DNA of 64,000 nt from Sphingobacterium sp. B16(2022) (GCF_012030425.1 NZ_JAAUVN010000002.1:62001-126000), one strand, 5' to 3'. Positions 8,101-17,840 are shown, counted from the stretch's first letter. Made by a program: numbers and translations. The notes: generated from the sequence alone by a model not told the origin.

Positions 8101-9180
8101 TTATTGTGGCAATTGCTGTATCCATTCTCGGATCAATGCAACTCCTTCTTTATGAATGATGGTACGCGCGAGTTCTGGCATTGCTGTTCCAGGTTCTACA
8201 CTATTCATGCGATGTAGTAGAATAGACTGCGTTGGATTTCCGGGAATGATATCAAAATCTAATCCTCCAGCTCCTCCACCAGCTGAAACGGGTGCTTTTT
8301 TTATGCCTAAATGATTTGGATTATTTTCTTCATAATCCAAAAATAGACCAGTATTAAATGCATCGCCACCTTTTGTATGACAATGTGCACAATTAATATC
8401 TAAATATGCACGTGCCCGCTTCTCTAAACTGTAATGTTTATTATCTGTCCATACTGGTAACTGTGATACTTTTGAAATTTCGGGTAAGCCAACGAGTTTA
8501 CCTTCTAAAGTCCATTTTGTTAGCTGGTTGTTCATTTGATCTTTAGGAATAAAGTTCAAATTTCTTGCTTTTGGACCTATTGGTGTTAGTGTACCGTTGT
8601 TAGTATGACACCTTTTGCAATCATTTGTATTTGGAACCATATAATTAGTGACATGTTTATTCCCATTTTCATCAAGTAAAGTAATCGGTACTTTAGCTCC
8701 TGTAATGTGTCTAATGGCACCGGTCTGTTCTTTATTCCAAAGGTAATTCATGACTATCCATTTTTTAGTTTTGGGATCTTTCACTAATAACCGGGTTTCA
8801 ATCATGATCTTTTGGTGCGCCTCATTAGTATAAGCAAAATTTTTGATGATAATGCTTGAATCTGGAAATTCTAAGGGGCCACTAGCCCTATAGTTGATCT
8901 GCTTTCCGTGCGGAAGTACAATAAATCGATCTTTTATAGCATAGTCTGTAAATAAGGGTGTACTTAAATCATATCTGGTAACGCCTTTTACTGGTTCTAA
9001 ATTTTTAAGGTTTCCTTTAAAAAATCCGTAATCTGAAAGTTTTTCCTTAAATGTAAACCCTTCACTACTATTATCGGATTTTGCTTTATTTGTGTTATTG
9101 CATCCTTGATGCATGAGCAAAATTAGGAATGTGCCGAGCAAGATGCTTATGGTTAAAAGGTAAGACTTTTGCATGATCAT
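8101..9180 (-). CDS. Di-heme c-type cytochrome lipoprotein, SO2930/HNE_0200-like family
   Basis: A 359-residue exported protein. The N-terminus is a hydrophobic segment ending in HQGC, a loose lipobox with Cys27. Two haem-attachment motifs are visible: CKRCH at residues 188-192 and CAHCH at 264-268. The region between and around them (PNTNDCKRCHTNNG, DINCAHCHTKGG, PGNPTQSILLHRM) matches what I recall of the family TIGR03806, which occurs as a two-gene pair with a beta-helix protein of TIGR03805. Its ATG overlaps the stop codon of the beta-helix gene by four bases (ATGA), which points to translational coupling. It probably carries electrons in the periplasm; its partner is unknown. Confidence 0.88.
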   Translation of the reverse strand: MIMQKSYLLTISILLGTFLILLMHQGCNNTNKAKSDNSSEGFTFKEKLSDYGFFKGNLKNLEPVKGVTRYDLSTPLFTDYAIKDRFIVLPHGKQINYRASGPLEFPDSSIIIKNFAYTNEAHQKIMIETRLLVKDPKTKKWIVMNYLWNKEQTGAIRHITGAKVPITLLDENGNKHVTNYMVPNTNDCKRCHTNNGTLTPIGPKARNLNFIPKDQMNNQLTKWTLEGKLVGLPEISKVSQLPVWTDNKHYSLEKRARAYLDINCAHCHTKGGDAFNTGLFLDYEENNPNHLGIKKAPVSAGGGAGGLDFDIIPGNPTQSILLHRMNSVEPGTAMPELARTIIHKEGVALIREWIQQLPQ

Positions 9181-10463
9181 TTACATTGAAATGGTGCACT
9201 ATCCGTATTTGGTTTCCAGTTTTCCGGCTTTGCAGCATTTTGGAAGTCAGCGTTTACAAATAGATTTTCTTCAGGTTGATTGATGCAGATAGAATCTGGA
9301 TTTAATGCTGTTCCTTTTGTTAATACATTACTACTGAAACCGTCATATACGATTAATGGAATTCTTTTAAATTTGCGATTAGGGTCCAATTTATTTAGTT
9401 GTTCTTGAGTTGCAACTAATACTTGTCCAATTCGATGTTCGAATGCGGGTTTTGGAAATTCTGGTCCCATTTCAAGTTTATTGCTGTGTATTTTAATGTT
9501 TTTGGAAATAGGAGAATAGTTGGCATTAATTTTTTCTGCAGCTTTGTCATCTGTTGCAAAGCCTGATGCAATTGTAATTGCTGCGGTATTGTTTCCAGTA
9601 ATTTTATTGTCGTAGATTTCAATATCTGAAGCTGCCAGGATGATAATACCACTTCCGGGCGAAGCATTTCCTACTCCCCAAGAGGTCCCAAAACTTCCGC
9701 TTTTGGCAAAATTTCTAAAATTGTTGTCATAAATGTTGTTGTTATAAACTTTTACTTTACCACCCCTTTTCGATAAGTCTGGCAAATCAAAAATTAGAAA
9801 CCCTGCTGTATTGTTATAAAATTCATTATTATATACTTCTGCATTTGACGTATTTTCAATTTCACATCCGGCCACATTTTTGGCTGCCTTACAATTGCGA
9901 ACAATTGCGCCGTCTGTTTGGCCTACATAGATTCCTGCATCTGAAGAACCTTCTGTATAGCAATTTTCAACAAGGACATTTTTGCAGAGCACAGGATAAA
10001 TCGCATAGCCTCCACTTGTCGAATCTGCTTGACTCCATAGCGCATGTAAATTTGCAACTTTCACATCACTACTATTGCTGATTTTTAACAAATCACCTTT
10101 AGAGTCACGAATGGTCATGTTCTCGATAGTAAATCCTTTGACATCGGTAACTCGGATACCTTCTCCGCCTTGCGTTTGACTGGAAAAATTGAGGACCGTT
10201 TTATCATGGCCTTCTCCATGAATTAAAATATGTTTGACCTGTACGATACTTAAATTGTCAAATTTGTAATTACCTGCCTGAAGTAAAATACTTGTACTGT
10301 CTTTTATTGATAAGAATGCCTCTTCAATCTTTGCTTCTTCGCCAGGTTTAAAAGTCAAGATATTAGCATAGTTGTCCTGCTGTTCTTTTGTTCCTTTACA
10401 GGAGCTTATCATTCCTACTATCATAAATAGTAAAGTAAGCTTTAGATAAAATGATTGTTTCAT
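9177..10463 (-). CDS. Right-handed parallel beta-helix lipoprotein, partner of the di-heme cytochrome
   Basis: A 428-residue lipoprotein: a signal peptide ends in the lipobox MISSC with Cys22. Residues from about 40 to 330 are stacked short repeats with the N-rich turns of a right-handed beta-helix, for example IENMTIRDSKGDLLKI, VENCYTEGSSDAGIYV, VYNNEFYNNTAGFLIF and IYDNKITGNNTAAITI. It resembles the two-gene family TIGR03805, as I recall it. A cysteine-containing C-terminal tail follows. It lies 37 bases after the TonB receptor and overlaps the cytochrome gene. Beta-helices of this type bind or cleave polymers or act as scaffolds; no catalytic residues were identified. Confidence 0.88.
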   Translation of the reverse strand: MKQSFYLKLTLLFMIVGMISSCKGTKEQQDNYANILTFKPGEEAKIEEAFLSIKDSTSILLQAGNYKFDNLSIVQVKHILIHGEGHDKTVLNFSSQTQGGEGIRVTDVKGFTIENMTIRDSKGDLLKISNSSDVKVANLHALWSQADSTSGGYAIYPVLCKNVLVENCYTEGSSDAGIYVGQTDGAIVRNCKAAKNVAGCEIENTSNAEVYNNEFYNNTAGFLIFDLPDLSKRGGKVKVYNNNIYDNNFRNFAKSGSFGTSWGVGNASPGSGIIILAASDIEIYDNKITGNNTAAITIASGFATDDKAAEKINANYSPISKNIKIHSNKLEMGPEFPKPAFEHRIGQVLVATQEQLNKLDPNRKFKRIPLIVYDGFSSNVLTKGTALNPDSICINQPEENLFVNADFQNAAKPENWKPNTDSAPFQCK

Positions 10464-10500
10464 AATGGTTATGGTTTATAAGTTTAAAGGTTAGGGTTGG

Positions 10501-13254
10501 TTATAATATATTATAAGCATAGGTGACATAATATACTGCTCCAATTCTGGGATTTGCGATTCCAGTTGAATAGTATTTATTGGTTATGTTAGTTGCACCG
10601 AGACGAATTCCTGAGCGTGCTTTGATCAACTTATAGCTAATTTGTGCATCTATTACTGCAGAACTTGGTACTTCTCCCGAAGCTAATCCTCCCGATACGA
10701 CATAATGATATCCGGGTTTGTACCGTAAACTGGTATTGAATGACCAAACTTGTTTTTTACCAAAGCCACTGTTTCCAAATTCCATATTGATATGATAATT
10801 TGGTGTATTAAAATTATTGATCTGACTATCATTTTTATTTTTCAGGTAGTCGGAATAGTAATTAATTTTACCCAAAAAGTTATATCCCATGTCAACACTT
10901 AGACTGGCGGCATAACCATAGGTATTTACTGTCTCACCTCCATTAAAAGCAATGTTATACTGTATGTAAGTGCTGTGATTTTTTAAGGCGTTAACATCAT
11001 CAGTCCCTGGTGTGTTTGCTACATTGGCATAGCCAATGAAATTCTTCCAAGTGGAGAAATATCCTAGGATATCAATCATAAATCTATTGCCCAATAAGGC
11101 AGCATAACCCAATTCAAAAGCATTTACTGATTGCGGTTTGATGTCGTCATATTGAAATTTTTTAAGTACACCTGGATCACCTGTTTCTTGAAACTTGAGT
11201 ACACTTTCATAGACATATGGTGGGTACTTGTCAAATTGATAATTATCGTTTAGTAAGCGTGATGAACCTCCAGATGAATAGCTGTTGTATCCATTTAAAG
11301 TATTTTGCAAGGCTTGTATATTGGAAGGAAAGCTATAGGCATTTTGGTAGGAGAAGCGAATGAAATTTTGGTTCATTGCTTCGAAAACCAGGGACGCCCG
11401 TGATGTAACTTTTGGTGAGGAGAACAGCGTGTTTTTATCATATCTAAATGAAGCTGCTATGTTCAATCGTTCTTCAGCTACTTTTTTAGCCATTTGCACG
11501 TATGCACTATATTCATTTACATTTATGGGTTTATCTTTATCAGGAAATAGGGTGTTTTTACTGTTTAAATTATATAAACGCCAATTGACTCCGGCAATCA
11601 CAGTCATAAATTTGATTTGATTACTGAAGTTGTATTGGGCTTCGGTATTGTATAATTTACTACGATCAAGAAAGAGTGTGCCCCCTTCTGAAATAGGTGT
11701 ACTTGTGATACTATCTCTAAGTCGATTGAATAGCGGAGTGCCTAACTCTGCTCGTCCCTGATCTGCAAATGATCGCGCAGCTAAGTGTGCATCATTGAGT
11801 GCTGCTCCTCCGGCAAGTGAATTGATCAACTGGTATGTATACTCAGGATACCAACCACCGGCTTCTCCATCATAGCTTGTTTTCCAAGACTCATTAATGT
11901 ATTGTGCTGTAGGTCCTGCTACTAGTGTACGGCCAGAATTTTCTTGGGTAGTATAGGTTCGGACAAACCAGTTGTCGCTTTTTAATTCCAGTCTGTACTG
12001 TCCTACTTTGAAACCTTTTAGTTGATATCGGGTATCATTGGTGTAAACGATATTTCCAGTGCCGAAAGTTCCTGATGCTATGGCTTCTATTTTTGGGCTT
12101 ATCTTATAACGTAATTCTCCATTTATTTTAAAAAGTTTGGCGGTATTGTCTAAGTATCCATATTCTGGATATCCGGTACGAGCAACATAGTTGGGTTTGC
12201 TCAGTAGTGGTTCTATAATAGGGGCTAGATCCGGATTTCCGGCAAGAGCCGCCTGTAGAAAGGGCGAAATATCGGTGGAGGTAGAGCCTCCGTAAAAATT
12301 TACGCCATTGTAGTTGGGATCAGTTAGGCTGGTTCCTGGTCCATTTTTATTGCTAGCATCATTGGCGACCCAATCTTTAGCCTGAGTATATTGTGTATTT
12401 ATTTTGAAGGCGATTTTATCATTTATTTTTTTGGCGAAACGAATTGTCCAATCGTAATAGGGAGAAGGCGATACGGGGTCATTTTTTTTCTTATTATTGA
12501 TGTGATTGACCCCTTGAGTGATTAACACGCTAATTCCTTGGTATTTGAATGGATCTTTACCTGTCATAACCATGGTTCCATTTAATCCCCTTGAACCATA
12601 TAATGCAGAGGATGCTCCTGAAAGAAGTTCAATATTATCCACATCGAGCTGAGTTAGACCAATTGCGGAGCCGAGCGGGAAATTTAACCCAGGTGCCTGG
12701 TTGTCCATACCATCTACGATTTGGGTGAAATTAGTATTACCGCTTGTATTGAAACCTCTAGTTGTTACACTGGTAAATCCCAGACTAGAGACAGTTACAT
12801 CTACTCCTTTTAGTCCTTGCATCATATCCATGTAATTGAGTTGCGGGGAGTTAACGACATCTTTGGCACTGATCTGTTCGATGGTAACTGGAGACGACAG
12901 TTTATTTTGTACTGTTCTGCTTGCCGAGACGACGACTTCTTGACCAAGAATCTGAGCTGGTTTTAAAAGTAGTTCTAATGGAGTTGAAAAACTTTCTACG
13001 ATGAATTCTTGAGGTTCATAACCTATTGAGGAAATCAATAATGTAATCGGAAGTGATTTAGAGGTTTTCAATTGAAACCTACCCCGATCGTCACTATAGG
13101 TGCCATCGGTGCCATTTTTAACGCGAATCGAGATTGCGTATGCGGCTTCATTGGTGGTACTGTTTTTAATGCTTCCTTTAATAAAGCTCTGCGCGAGGAC
13201 TGTGCCGGGCATACAGAGATAAAGGATCAGATTGAGTAAAAGGACCTTTTTCAT
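10501..13254 (-). CDS. TonB-dependent receptor with carboxypeptidase-regulatory-like domain
   Basis: A 917-residue outer-membrane receptor. It begins with a cleavable signal (LCMPGTVLAQS), followed by a CarboxypepD_reg-like domain at about residues 23-110, a plug domain at about 115-245 (VTIEQISAKDV, TRGFNTSGNTNF, NIELLSGASSALYGSRGLNG) and a beta-barrel ending in the aromatic-terminated strand VTYAYNIL. It imports a ligand using TonB energy. No SusD-like lipoprotein is adjacent, so it is not a classical Sus-type glycan receptor. A TAnnTTTG element lies 42 bases before the ATG, and a TetR gene lies directly upstream on the same strand. The ligand is unknown. Confidence 0.93.
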   Translation of the reverse strand: MKKVLLLNLILYLCMPGTVLAQSFIKGSIKNSTTNEAAYAISIRVKNGTDGTYSDDRGRFQLKTSKSLPITLLISSIGYEPQEFIVESFSTPLELLLKPAQILGQEVVVSASRTVQNKLSSPVTIEQISAKDVVNSPQLNYMDMMQGLKGVDVTVSSLGFTSVTTRGFNTSGNTNFTQIVDGMDNQAPGLNFPLGSAIGLTQLDVDNIELLSGASSALYGSRGLNGTMVMTGKDPFKYQGISVLITQGVNHINNKKKNDPVSPSPYYDWTIRFAKKINDKIAFKINTQYTQAKDWVANDASNKNGPGTSLTDPNYNGVNFYGGSTSTDISPFLQAALAGNPDLAPIIEPLLSKPNYVARTGYPEYGYLDNTAKLFKINGELRYKISPKIEAIASGTFGTGNIVYTNDTRYQLKGFKVGQYRLELKSDNWFVRTYTTQENSGRTLVAGPTAQYINESWKTSYDGEAGGWYPEYTYQLINSLAGGAALNDAHLAARSFADQGRAELGTPLFNRLRDSITSTPISEGGTLFLDRSKLYNTEAQYNFSNQIKFMTVIAGVNWRLYNLNSKNTLFPDKDKPINVNEYSAYVQMAKKVAEERLNIAASFRYDKNTLFSSPKVTSRASLVFEAMNQNFIRFSYQNAYSFPSNIQALQNTLNGYNSYSSGGSSRLLNDNYQFDKYPPYVYESVLKFQETGDPGVLKKFQYDDIKPQSVNAFELGYAALLGNRFMIDILGYFSTWKNFIGYANVANTPGTDDVNALKNHSTYIQYNIAFNGGETVNTYGYAASLSVDMGYNFLGKINYYSDYLKNKNDSQINNFNTPNYHINMEFGNSGFGKKQVWSFNTSLRYKPGYHYVVSGGLASGEVPSSAVIDAQISYKLIKARSGIRLGATNITNKYYSTGIANPRIGAVYYVTYAYNIL

Positions 13255-13295
13255 ATTTATAATTGGTTAGTTTTAGCAACAACATTAAAAAATAT

Positions 13296-13303
13296 CAAAA
13301 ATA
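13296..13303 (-). promoter_or_regulatory. Promoter -7 element of the TonB receptor operon
   Basis: The minus strand reads TATTTTTG, matching TAnnTTTG, inside the 92-base gap between the TetR gene and the receptor. The receptor operon can therefore be controlled separately from tetR. Confidence 0.5.
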
Positions 13304-13346
13304 GCTTTTACCCTTTCTCTAGTTTCTATCGAATACTACATTGCGG

Positions 13347-13949
13347 CTACTTTTTAATTCCTTTAAAAATCAAAGACACTAAAAATTTGGTATCTTGCAG
13401 ACTTTGCGAATAATCAATTTCAGGCTCTTGTTTTAGTATAGCCTGCTGTTCCACACTGTGTTTTAGTGCATTGGAAAAATTGATCAATACGGAAGCTGTA
13501 TTTTTTGGATCTTTTAATTCCAATTCTTCCTCTTTAACTGCTTCTTCCAATAGCTGTGTGAGGAATGCTTTTTCTCGAATCATCAAGGCATCATATAGCT
13601 CGAAGAATCGCGGAAGTAACTTACCCATTGATTCTACCGAAACACGATTCATGTTCAATACATTTTTATAATAATTGAATCGTGATTCGAGATAAAATGC
13701 TGTTCTATTTTCAATTCCTTCTTTCTCAACCGTAGCACTTTGTAGCGAATGAATATAGTTTTCGCCTTCTTCTAGTGCTACCTCAATGAATATATCTTCT
13801 TTGCTTTTATAGTAATAGTATAATGATGTTTTATTGAGACCAACAGCTTTGGCAATGTCTTCAAGGGTTGTTTTGTCCAAACCGAATTTCGCAAAACATT
13901 CCATTGCTGATTTACCAATTTTTTTCTTTACTTCTTCTTTCTTACTCAT
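13347..13949 (-). CDS. TetR/AcrR-family transcriptional regulator
   Basis: A 200-residue regulator. The N-terminal helix-turn-helix (TTLEDIAKAVGLNKTSLYYYY, followed by KSKEDIF) is typical of the TetR family. The rest is an all-helical ligand-binding and dimerisation domain without a recognisable ligand signature. It sits immediately upstream of the TonB receptor operon in the same direction, so it is the obvious candidate regulator of that operon. An imperfect inverted repeat near 13984-14015 could be its own operator. Confidence 0.92.
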   Translation of the reverse strand: MSKKEEVKKKIGKSAMECFAKFGLDKTTLEDIAKAVGLNKTSLYYYYKSKEDIFIEVALEEGENYIHSLQSATVEKEGIENRTAFYLESRFNYYKNVLNMNRVSVESMGKLLPRFFELYDALMIREKAFLTQLLEEAVKEEELELKDPKNTASVLINFSNALKHSVEQQAILKQEPEIDYSQSLQDTKFLVSLIFKGIKK

Positions 13950-13983
13950 ATTGCTTAGACTAAAGTTATAAATACAAATTCAA

Positions 13984-14015
13984 TTTTCCAAACATTTTAT
14001 TAAAAAGTTTGAAAA
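13984..14015. promoter_or_regulatory. Candidate TetR operator upstream of tetR
   Basis: TTTTCCAAAC (13984-13993) and GTTTGAAAA (14007-14015) form an inverted repeat with one unpaired C, 35-66 bases upstream of the tetR ATG. The size and position suit a TetR dimer, but AT-rich DNA gives such repeats by chance. Confidence 0.25.
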
Positions 14016-14261
14016 GTTGAAAATAACCTGTTTTAATTTTTTAAACTTAATAAAATTAAGGTATTAATAGTTTTTTATTGATGATCATCTTTATTTTTTC
14101 TTTATCAAAATAGAAAAGATGATGGTTAATTAAGATTAGTACACATGAGTATCCTTAATAAGGAGTGAAAGAATAGAGTAATGTTATTCAGGATCTATAG
14201 ATTTAAGCTACGTGGTTATTTGTTGAAGTTAATCAGGATCCAAGATAGGATGTTTTGAATA
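14016..14261. other. AT-rich intergenic stretch, nothing recognised
   Basis: Part of the 366-base gap between tetR and the SRPBCC gene. I see no open frame, repeat or RNA structure before the hairpin at 14262. Confidence 0.5.
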
Positions 14262-14303
14262 ATAAAAGAATTACGGGGGCCATAGCCCCCGTAATTCTTT
14301 TAT
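14262..14303 (-). terminator. Strong terminator after the SRPBCC gene
   Basis: A perfect 19-bp stem (14262-14280 with 14285-14303) around the loop CATA, with a GGGGGC core and A/T-rich flanks. It lies just past the stop of the gene at 14316-14744. Confidence 0.85.
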
Positions 14304-14315
14304 GCTTAATTAGGG

Positions 14316-14744
14316 TTAAGCATCTTTTTGCTGAAATTGTGTTTCAACGTATTTTTTAAAATTATTGAGGATGGCCTGCCACCCCGAGTGTTGTTGTTCT
14401 TCGGAATGTGAGGTTTCGCTATCAAAACTCTGAACGATTGTTACCACGTTTTTGTTTTCAAAAAATGTAGTACTTACCTTTCGGTTGTCTCCAAGCGTAT
14501 ATGCTATGTGCCTAAGGGGCCTCACTTCATCATATTGTCCTTCAAAATTAAAATCAAAACTTTTATCCTTTGCGGCCATGTGAAAACTGAATCGACCTCC
14601 ATTTCGCAAATCATTGGTTGCGCTTGTTGTTTCCCAATCATCGCTTGCAGCATTCCAGTGAATAATATGCTCTGGTTTGATAAATAGTTTCCACACATAT
14701 TCTAAGGGGGCATTTATATCGGCACTGACTGTAATTGTTGACAT
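14316..14744 (-). CDS. SRPBCC / AHSA1-like family protein
   Basis: A 142-residue single-domain protein. The N-terminus ITVSADINAPLEYVWKLF and the segment PEHIIHWNAASDDWETT are typical of AHSA1-like SRPBCC proteins. A strand region with GGRFSFHMAAKD and a C-terminal helix (SGWQAILNNFKKYVETQ) follow. Family members bind hydrophobic ligands or act in stress responses; no specific reaction can be assigned. It is transcribed alone and ends in a strong terminator. Confidence 0.88.
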   Translation of the reverse strand: MSTITVSADINAPLEYVWKLFIKPEHIIHWNAASDDWETTSATNDLRNGGRFSFHMAAKDKSFDFNFEGQYDEVRPLRHIAYTLGDNRKVSTTFFENKNVVTIVQSFDSETSHSEEQQHSGWQAILNNFKKYVETQFQQKDA

Positions 14745-14809
14745 AATTTGTAATTTATAAGGAATTAGTATAAAGGTAATTAATATTTTTATCAGGTTGA
14801 AATTTCCTG

Positions 14810-16483
14810 TTAATTATCATCAAAAGCTAGACTTTTCCAATTTTCTTTTTTCAGATATTTAATCATGATTAAAAATATAATCCACGCTATAATGGTAATC
14901 ACCCAAATTATAATTTCGTATTCGTGAATAACGATATGTAAGTAACCTACTAATGCTAAAAGTCCTAATATAAACAGGTTGATGATTGTTCTACTTTTTC
15001 CGTTTTCTATAGATTGTGAAAAGGGAAAAGATTTGACTAGGAATAACATAACAAGAACACTTTCTATACCTCCTATGGCTGTTGCTAGCAGAATATCATT
15101 GGTCACATGTGCACCAAAAAGGGGGACACAAATGATTAGAAAAATTAAATTGAAGGGAACAAAATATTTTAAGAATGCTGATTTTAAAACTCCTGACATT
15201 AATTCTCCTGTTTGTTGAATAGGGGCTGCGTAATAGATCCATGCCGCTTTGTATTTTTCACTTTTAGTGATTAGTTGGAAAACAGTTAATACTGTAAAAA
15301 GCGATAGATAGAAAATCATAATATAAAGTCCTGATGTATTCACACGGTCAATTTGTTCAGCCAATGTATTATTTTTCCCCTGCAGAAATAGAAAGATGAA
15401 GTAGATCGGTAAGTAAGCCATTGTGGGATACAGTTGCATTTTAAATTCTCTAGAACGTGAAGTTATCAACCAAATGATAGAAAACCCAGCTTTTTCCAAT
15501 GGTGTATTTGTGAATATTTTTTCTATTTTTTTATAAAACGAAATTTTCCCTTCTTGTGATAGTTCTTCTTTTTTAACTGGGCTGTCTCCGATAGCTAACT
15601 GTGCTATTTTATTATTAAAATCTTTCGAAAATAATTGTGATGACCCTAAAATGGCCACAATAAGTAAAATGATGCTAAGAGAAGCAAAAATAAGTGTCAA
15701 ACCACTGAAATCTTTAACTAGCATGGCTTGAAAAGATGCGATCCATGTTCCTGGAGAAATCCATAGTAATTTAAGATGATAAATACTGTTTTCTCCTTCT
15801 GTAAAACTTTGCATTACTCTAGGGCCAATTTGATAACCTAGAAAAATAAAAATGGAAAAGAATATCTGGATGTAACTGATTGTATCTTTAAATTTTTGAA
15901 TAGACAGAAAACGTAGACATAAGGAATAGAAAATATTGACAAAGAAAACCGCTATTAAAGCTGCTATTACAATTTGAATAAGAAACATCGATGCCGCAAA
16001 AATATTCCAACTGATAAATACATAGATTAATGCCGGTAATGTTATGGGCAGTAATTGCGTAGAAATCTTTATTAGCATGTATAATATTCTTGAAAAAGCA
16101 ACTGTTTTATCATTCACTGGTCTTGGTAAAATGATATATTGGTCCTTGTTATCAAGCAGAATTGTTGAGAAGTCTGTTATCAGCGATAATGATAATATGG
16201 ATAATATAAATGTTAAGAATAATGATGTCGCTAAGAATTTATCGGGGATGATAATAACAAATGATAAGAACATGAGCCCCATAAGGGAGAAAATAAAAAA
16301 TTGAAACCAGGTTGAATTTTTAGCTGGTTTCTTATTTTGATTCTTCGTGAACGAGGCTAAAGGACGACGATCATCTATTGTTAATTTTGTTTCAATTATT
16401 ATCCTTAATTGGGCAACATCGATACCTATGCTTGTCCATAATTTGCTGAAAAGCAAAATGAATTTTAATGTTAATTTCTGCAT
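14810..16483 (-). CDS. ABC transporter permease (ABC-2-like, multi-spanning)
   Basis: A 557-residue integral membrane protein with about ten to twelve hydrophobic segments. Pairs lie near residues 50-110, several at 130-260, and a cluster at 335-540. It lies six bases after an ABC ATPase gene, so together they form an exporter. An unusual feature is the roughly 45-residue cytoplasmic N-terminus (LTIDDRRPLASFTKNQNKK). The substrate cannot be read from sequence. Confidence 0.85.
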   Translation of the reverse strand: MQKLTLKFILLFSKLWTSIGIDVAQLRIIIETKLTIDDRRPLASFTKNQNKKPAKNSTWFQFFIFSLMGLMFLSFVIIIPDKFLATSLFLTFILSILSLSLITDFSTILLDNKDQYIILPRPVNDKTVAFSRILYMLIKISTQLLPITLPALIYVFISWNIFAASMFLIQIVIAALIAVFFVNIFYSLCLRFLSIQKFKDTISYIQIFFSIFIFLGYQIGPRVMQSFTEGENSIYHLKLLWISPGTWIASFQAMLVKDFSGLTLIFASLSIILLIVAILGSSQLFSKDFNNKIAQLAIGDSPVKKEELSQEGKISFYKKIEKIFTNTPLEKAGFSIIWLITSRSREFKMQLYPTMAYLPIYFIFLFLQGKNNTLAEQIDRVNTSGLYIMIFYLSLFTVLTVFQLITKSEKYKAAWIYYAAPIQQTGELMSGVLKSAFLKYFVPFNLIFLIICVPLFGAHVTNDILLATAIGGIESVLVMLFLVKSFPFSQSIENGKSRTIINLFILGLLALVGYLHIVIHEYEIIIWVITIIAWIIFLIMIKYLKKENWKSLAFDDN

Positions 16484-16489
16484 ATTATT

Positions 16490-17266
16490 TTATCGAATTG
16501 CTGAAATAATATGTGATGCATCTATGTTTCCATCTTCTTTTCCTGTGAGTTTTGAGAAAATTTGTTCCAACGTATCCGATTGGTTCGTTTTTAATTGCTC
16601 GAAACTTCCATCAGCTATAATATTACCTTCTGAGATTAACATAATGCGATCGGATACTTTTTCGACAACGTCCATCATGTGCGAGCAGTAAAATATTGTT
16701 TTACCTTCTTTAGCCAAAAGGGAAATCAATTCTTTTACAATAATAACAGCATTAGCATCTAATCCGGATAATGGTTCATCTAAAATTATAATTTGGGGAT
16801 TATGTATTATACCTGAAATTAATAATACTTTTTGGCGCATACCTTTAGAAAATGTATCCATCCTGTTATTTAAATTTTCTTCAAGACCAAAAGCTTTAAG
16901 TAATTGTTGTGCCCTTTGTTGAATTAATGTATCTTCCATACCATATAATTTACCTACAAAATCAAGGTATTCCATAGGCGTCAATACATCATATAGTTCT
17001 GCATTTTCTGGTACATAACCGATTTGACTTTTTACGGTAAGCGGATCTTCTTTAATATCTATATCATTAATAAAAACTTCTCCTTCAAAATCATTGATCA
17101 GACCAGTAAGTATTTTAACTGTAGTGGATTTACCGGCACCATTGGGGCCAATATAACCGATTACTTGACCGGGATAAATATCAAGATTTATGCCCTTTAA
17201 TATTTCTTTTGATCCGTATGATTTTCTAAGATTTGAAATTCGGATAATTGGTTTGCTCACATCCAT
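16490..17266 (-). CDS. ABC transporter ATP-binding protein
   Basis: A 258-residue nucleotide-binding subunit with the Walker A motif GPNGAGKST near residue 40, Q-loop in IGYVPENAELYD, signature FSKGMRQKV, Walker B IIILDEPLSGLD and the H-loop in YCSHMMDVVEKV. It most resembles CcmA/NatA-type ATPases that work with ABC-2 permeases. The ATG at 17266 gives a normal N-terminus. The permease follows six bases after its stop codon. Confidence 0.95.
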   Translation of the reverse strand: MDVSKPIIRISNLRKSYGSKEILKGINLDIYPGQVIGYIGPNGAGKSTTVKILTGLINDFEGEVFINDIDIKEDPLTVKSQIGYVPENAELYDVLTPMEYLDFVGKLYGMEDTLIQQRAQQLLKAFGLEENLNNRMDTFSKGMRQKVLLISGIIHNPQIIILDEPLSGLDANAVIIVKELISLLAKEGKTIFYCSHMMDVVEKVSDRIMLISEGNIIADGSFEQLKTNQSDTLEQIFSKLTGKEDGNIDASHIISAIR

Positions 17267-17468
17267 AAATAAATTATTCTGAGCTAAAGATATAAAATTT
17301 GAAAGGGTAATGATACTAATTTATGGAGAAAGAAATATTTGATTAAAATGGTTTAAGAAATTAAGATTTGGATATCGTATTATAGAGAGTATTTAACGAT
17401 ATCCATTTCTAAAATGAATCTGTGGTATATTCATTTGTATATGTTTCTAGAAATTTACGCTAGATCCC

Positions 17469-17840
17469 TTAATCATAATTAATGGGATAGCCTTCCTCAT
17501 CTAAATCATCGCGTAAATCTTCCGGTGTTTCGGCTAGTTTCTTATCTATTGGCTTTAATTTTACTTCTCCTTCTATCCGCATTCCACCTTCTTCGAGATC
17601 GTCTTCGATGAGTTCGTCTAAATCTGCATATTCATCTCCAACGTAGGGGTTTGAATTGTCGTAAGTTGAATCGTCATCTGCAGCCCCTTCAGCGACAGTA
17701 TCATAATCACTTGGGTGATCGTAATCAGGGTCGCTATCTTCCACATCTAATGAAAATGATTGTTTATCTGGATCGTAAGCTAATTGGTCTGCGTTTGAAT
17801 TTTGAAGTTCATCTTCATTCGCGATTTTCTTTTTAGACAT
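17469..17840 (-). CDS. Hypothetical, extremely acidic protein
   Basis: A 123-residue protein. After a short basic N-terminus (MSKKKIANEDE) roughly a third of residues are Asp or Glu, with runs such as DVEDSDPDYDHPSDYD and DLDELIEDDLEEGG. There is no signal peptide, cysteine or membrane segment, so it should be cytoplasmic and largely disordered. A purine-rich AGGAGA Shine-Dalgarno-like stretch just upstream supports translation, which is unusual here. I recognise no family. Its downstream neighbour is the pentapeptide-repeat gene, but that is encoded further upstream on the minus strand. Confidence 0.7.
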   Translation of the reverse strand: MSKKKIANEDELQNSNADQLAYDPDKQSFSLDVEDSDPDYDHPSDYDTVAEGAADDDSTYDNSNPYVGDEYADLDELIEDDLEEGGMRIEGEVKLKPIDKKLAETPEDLRDDLDEEGYPINYD

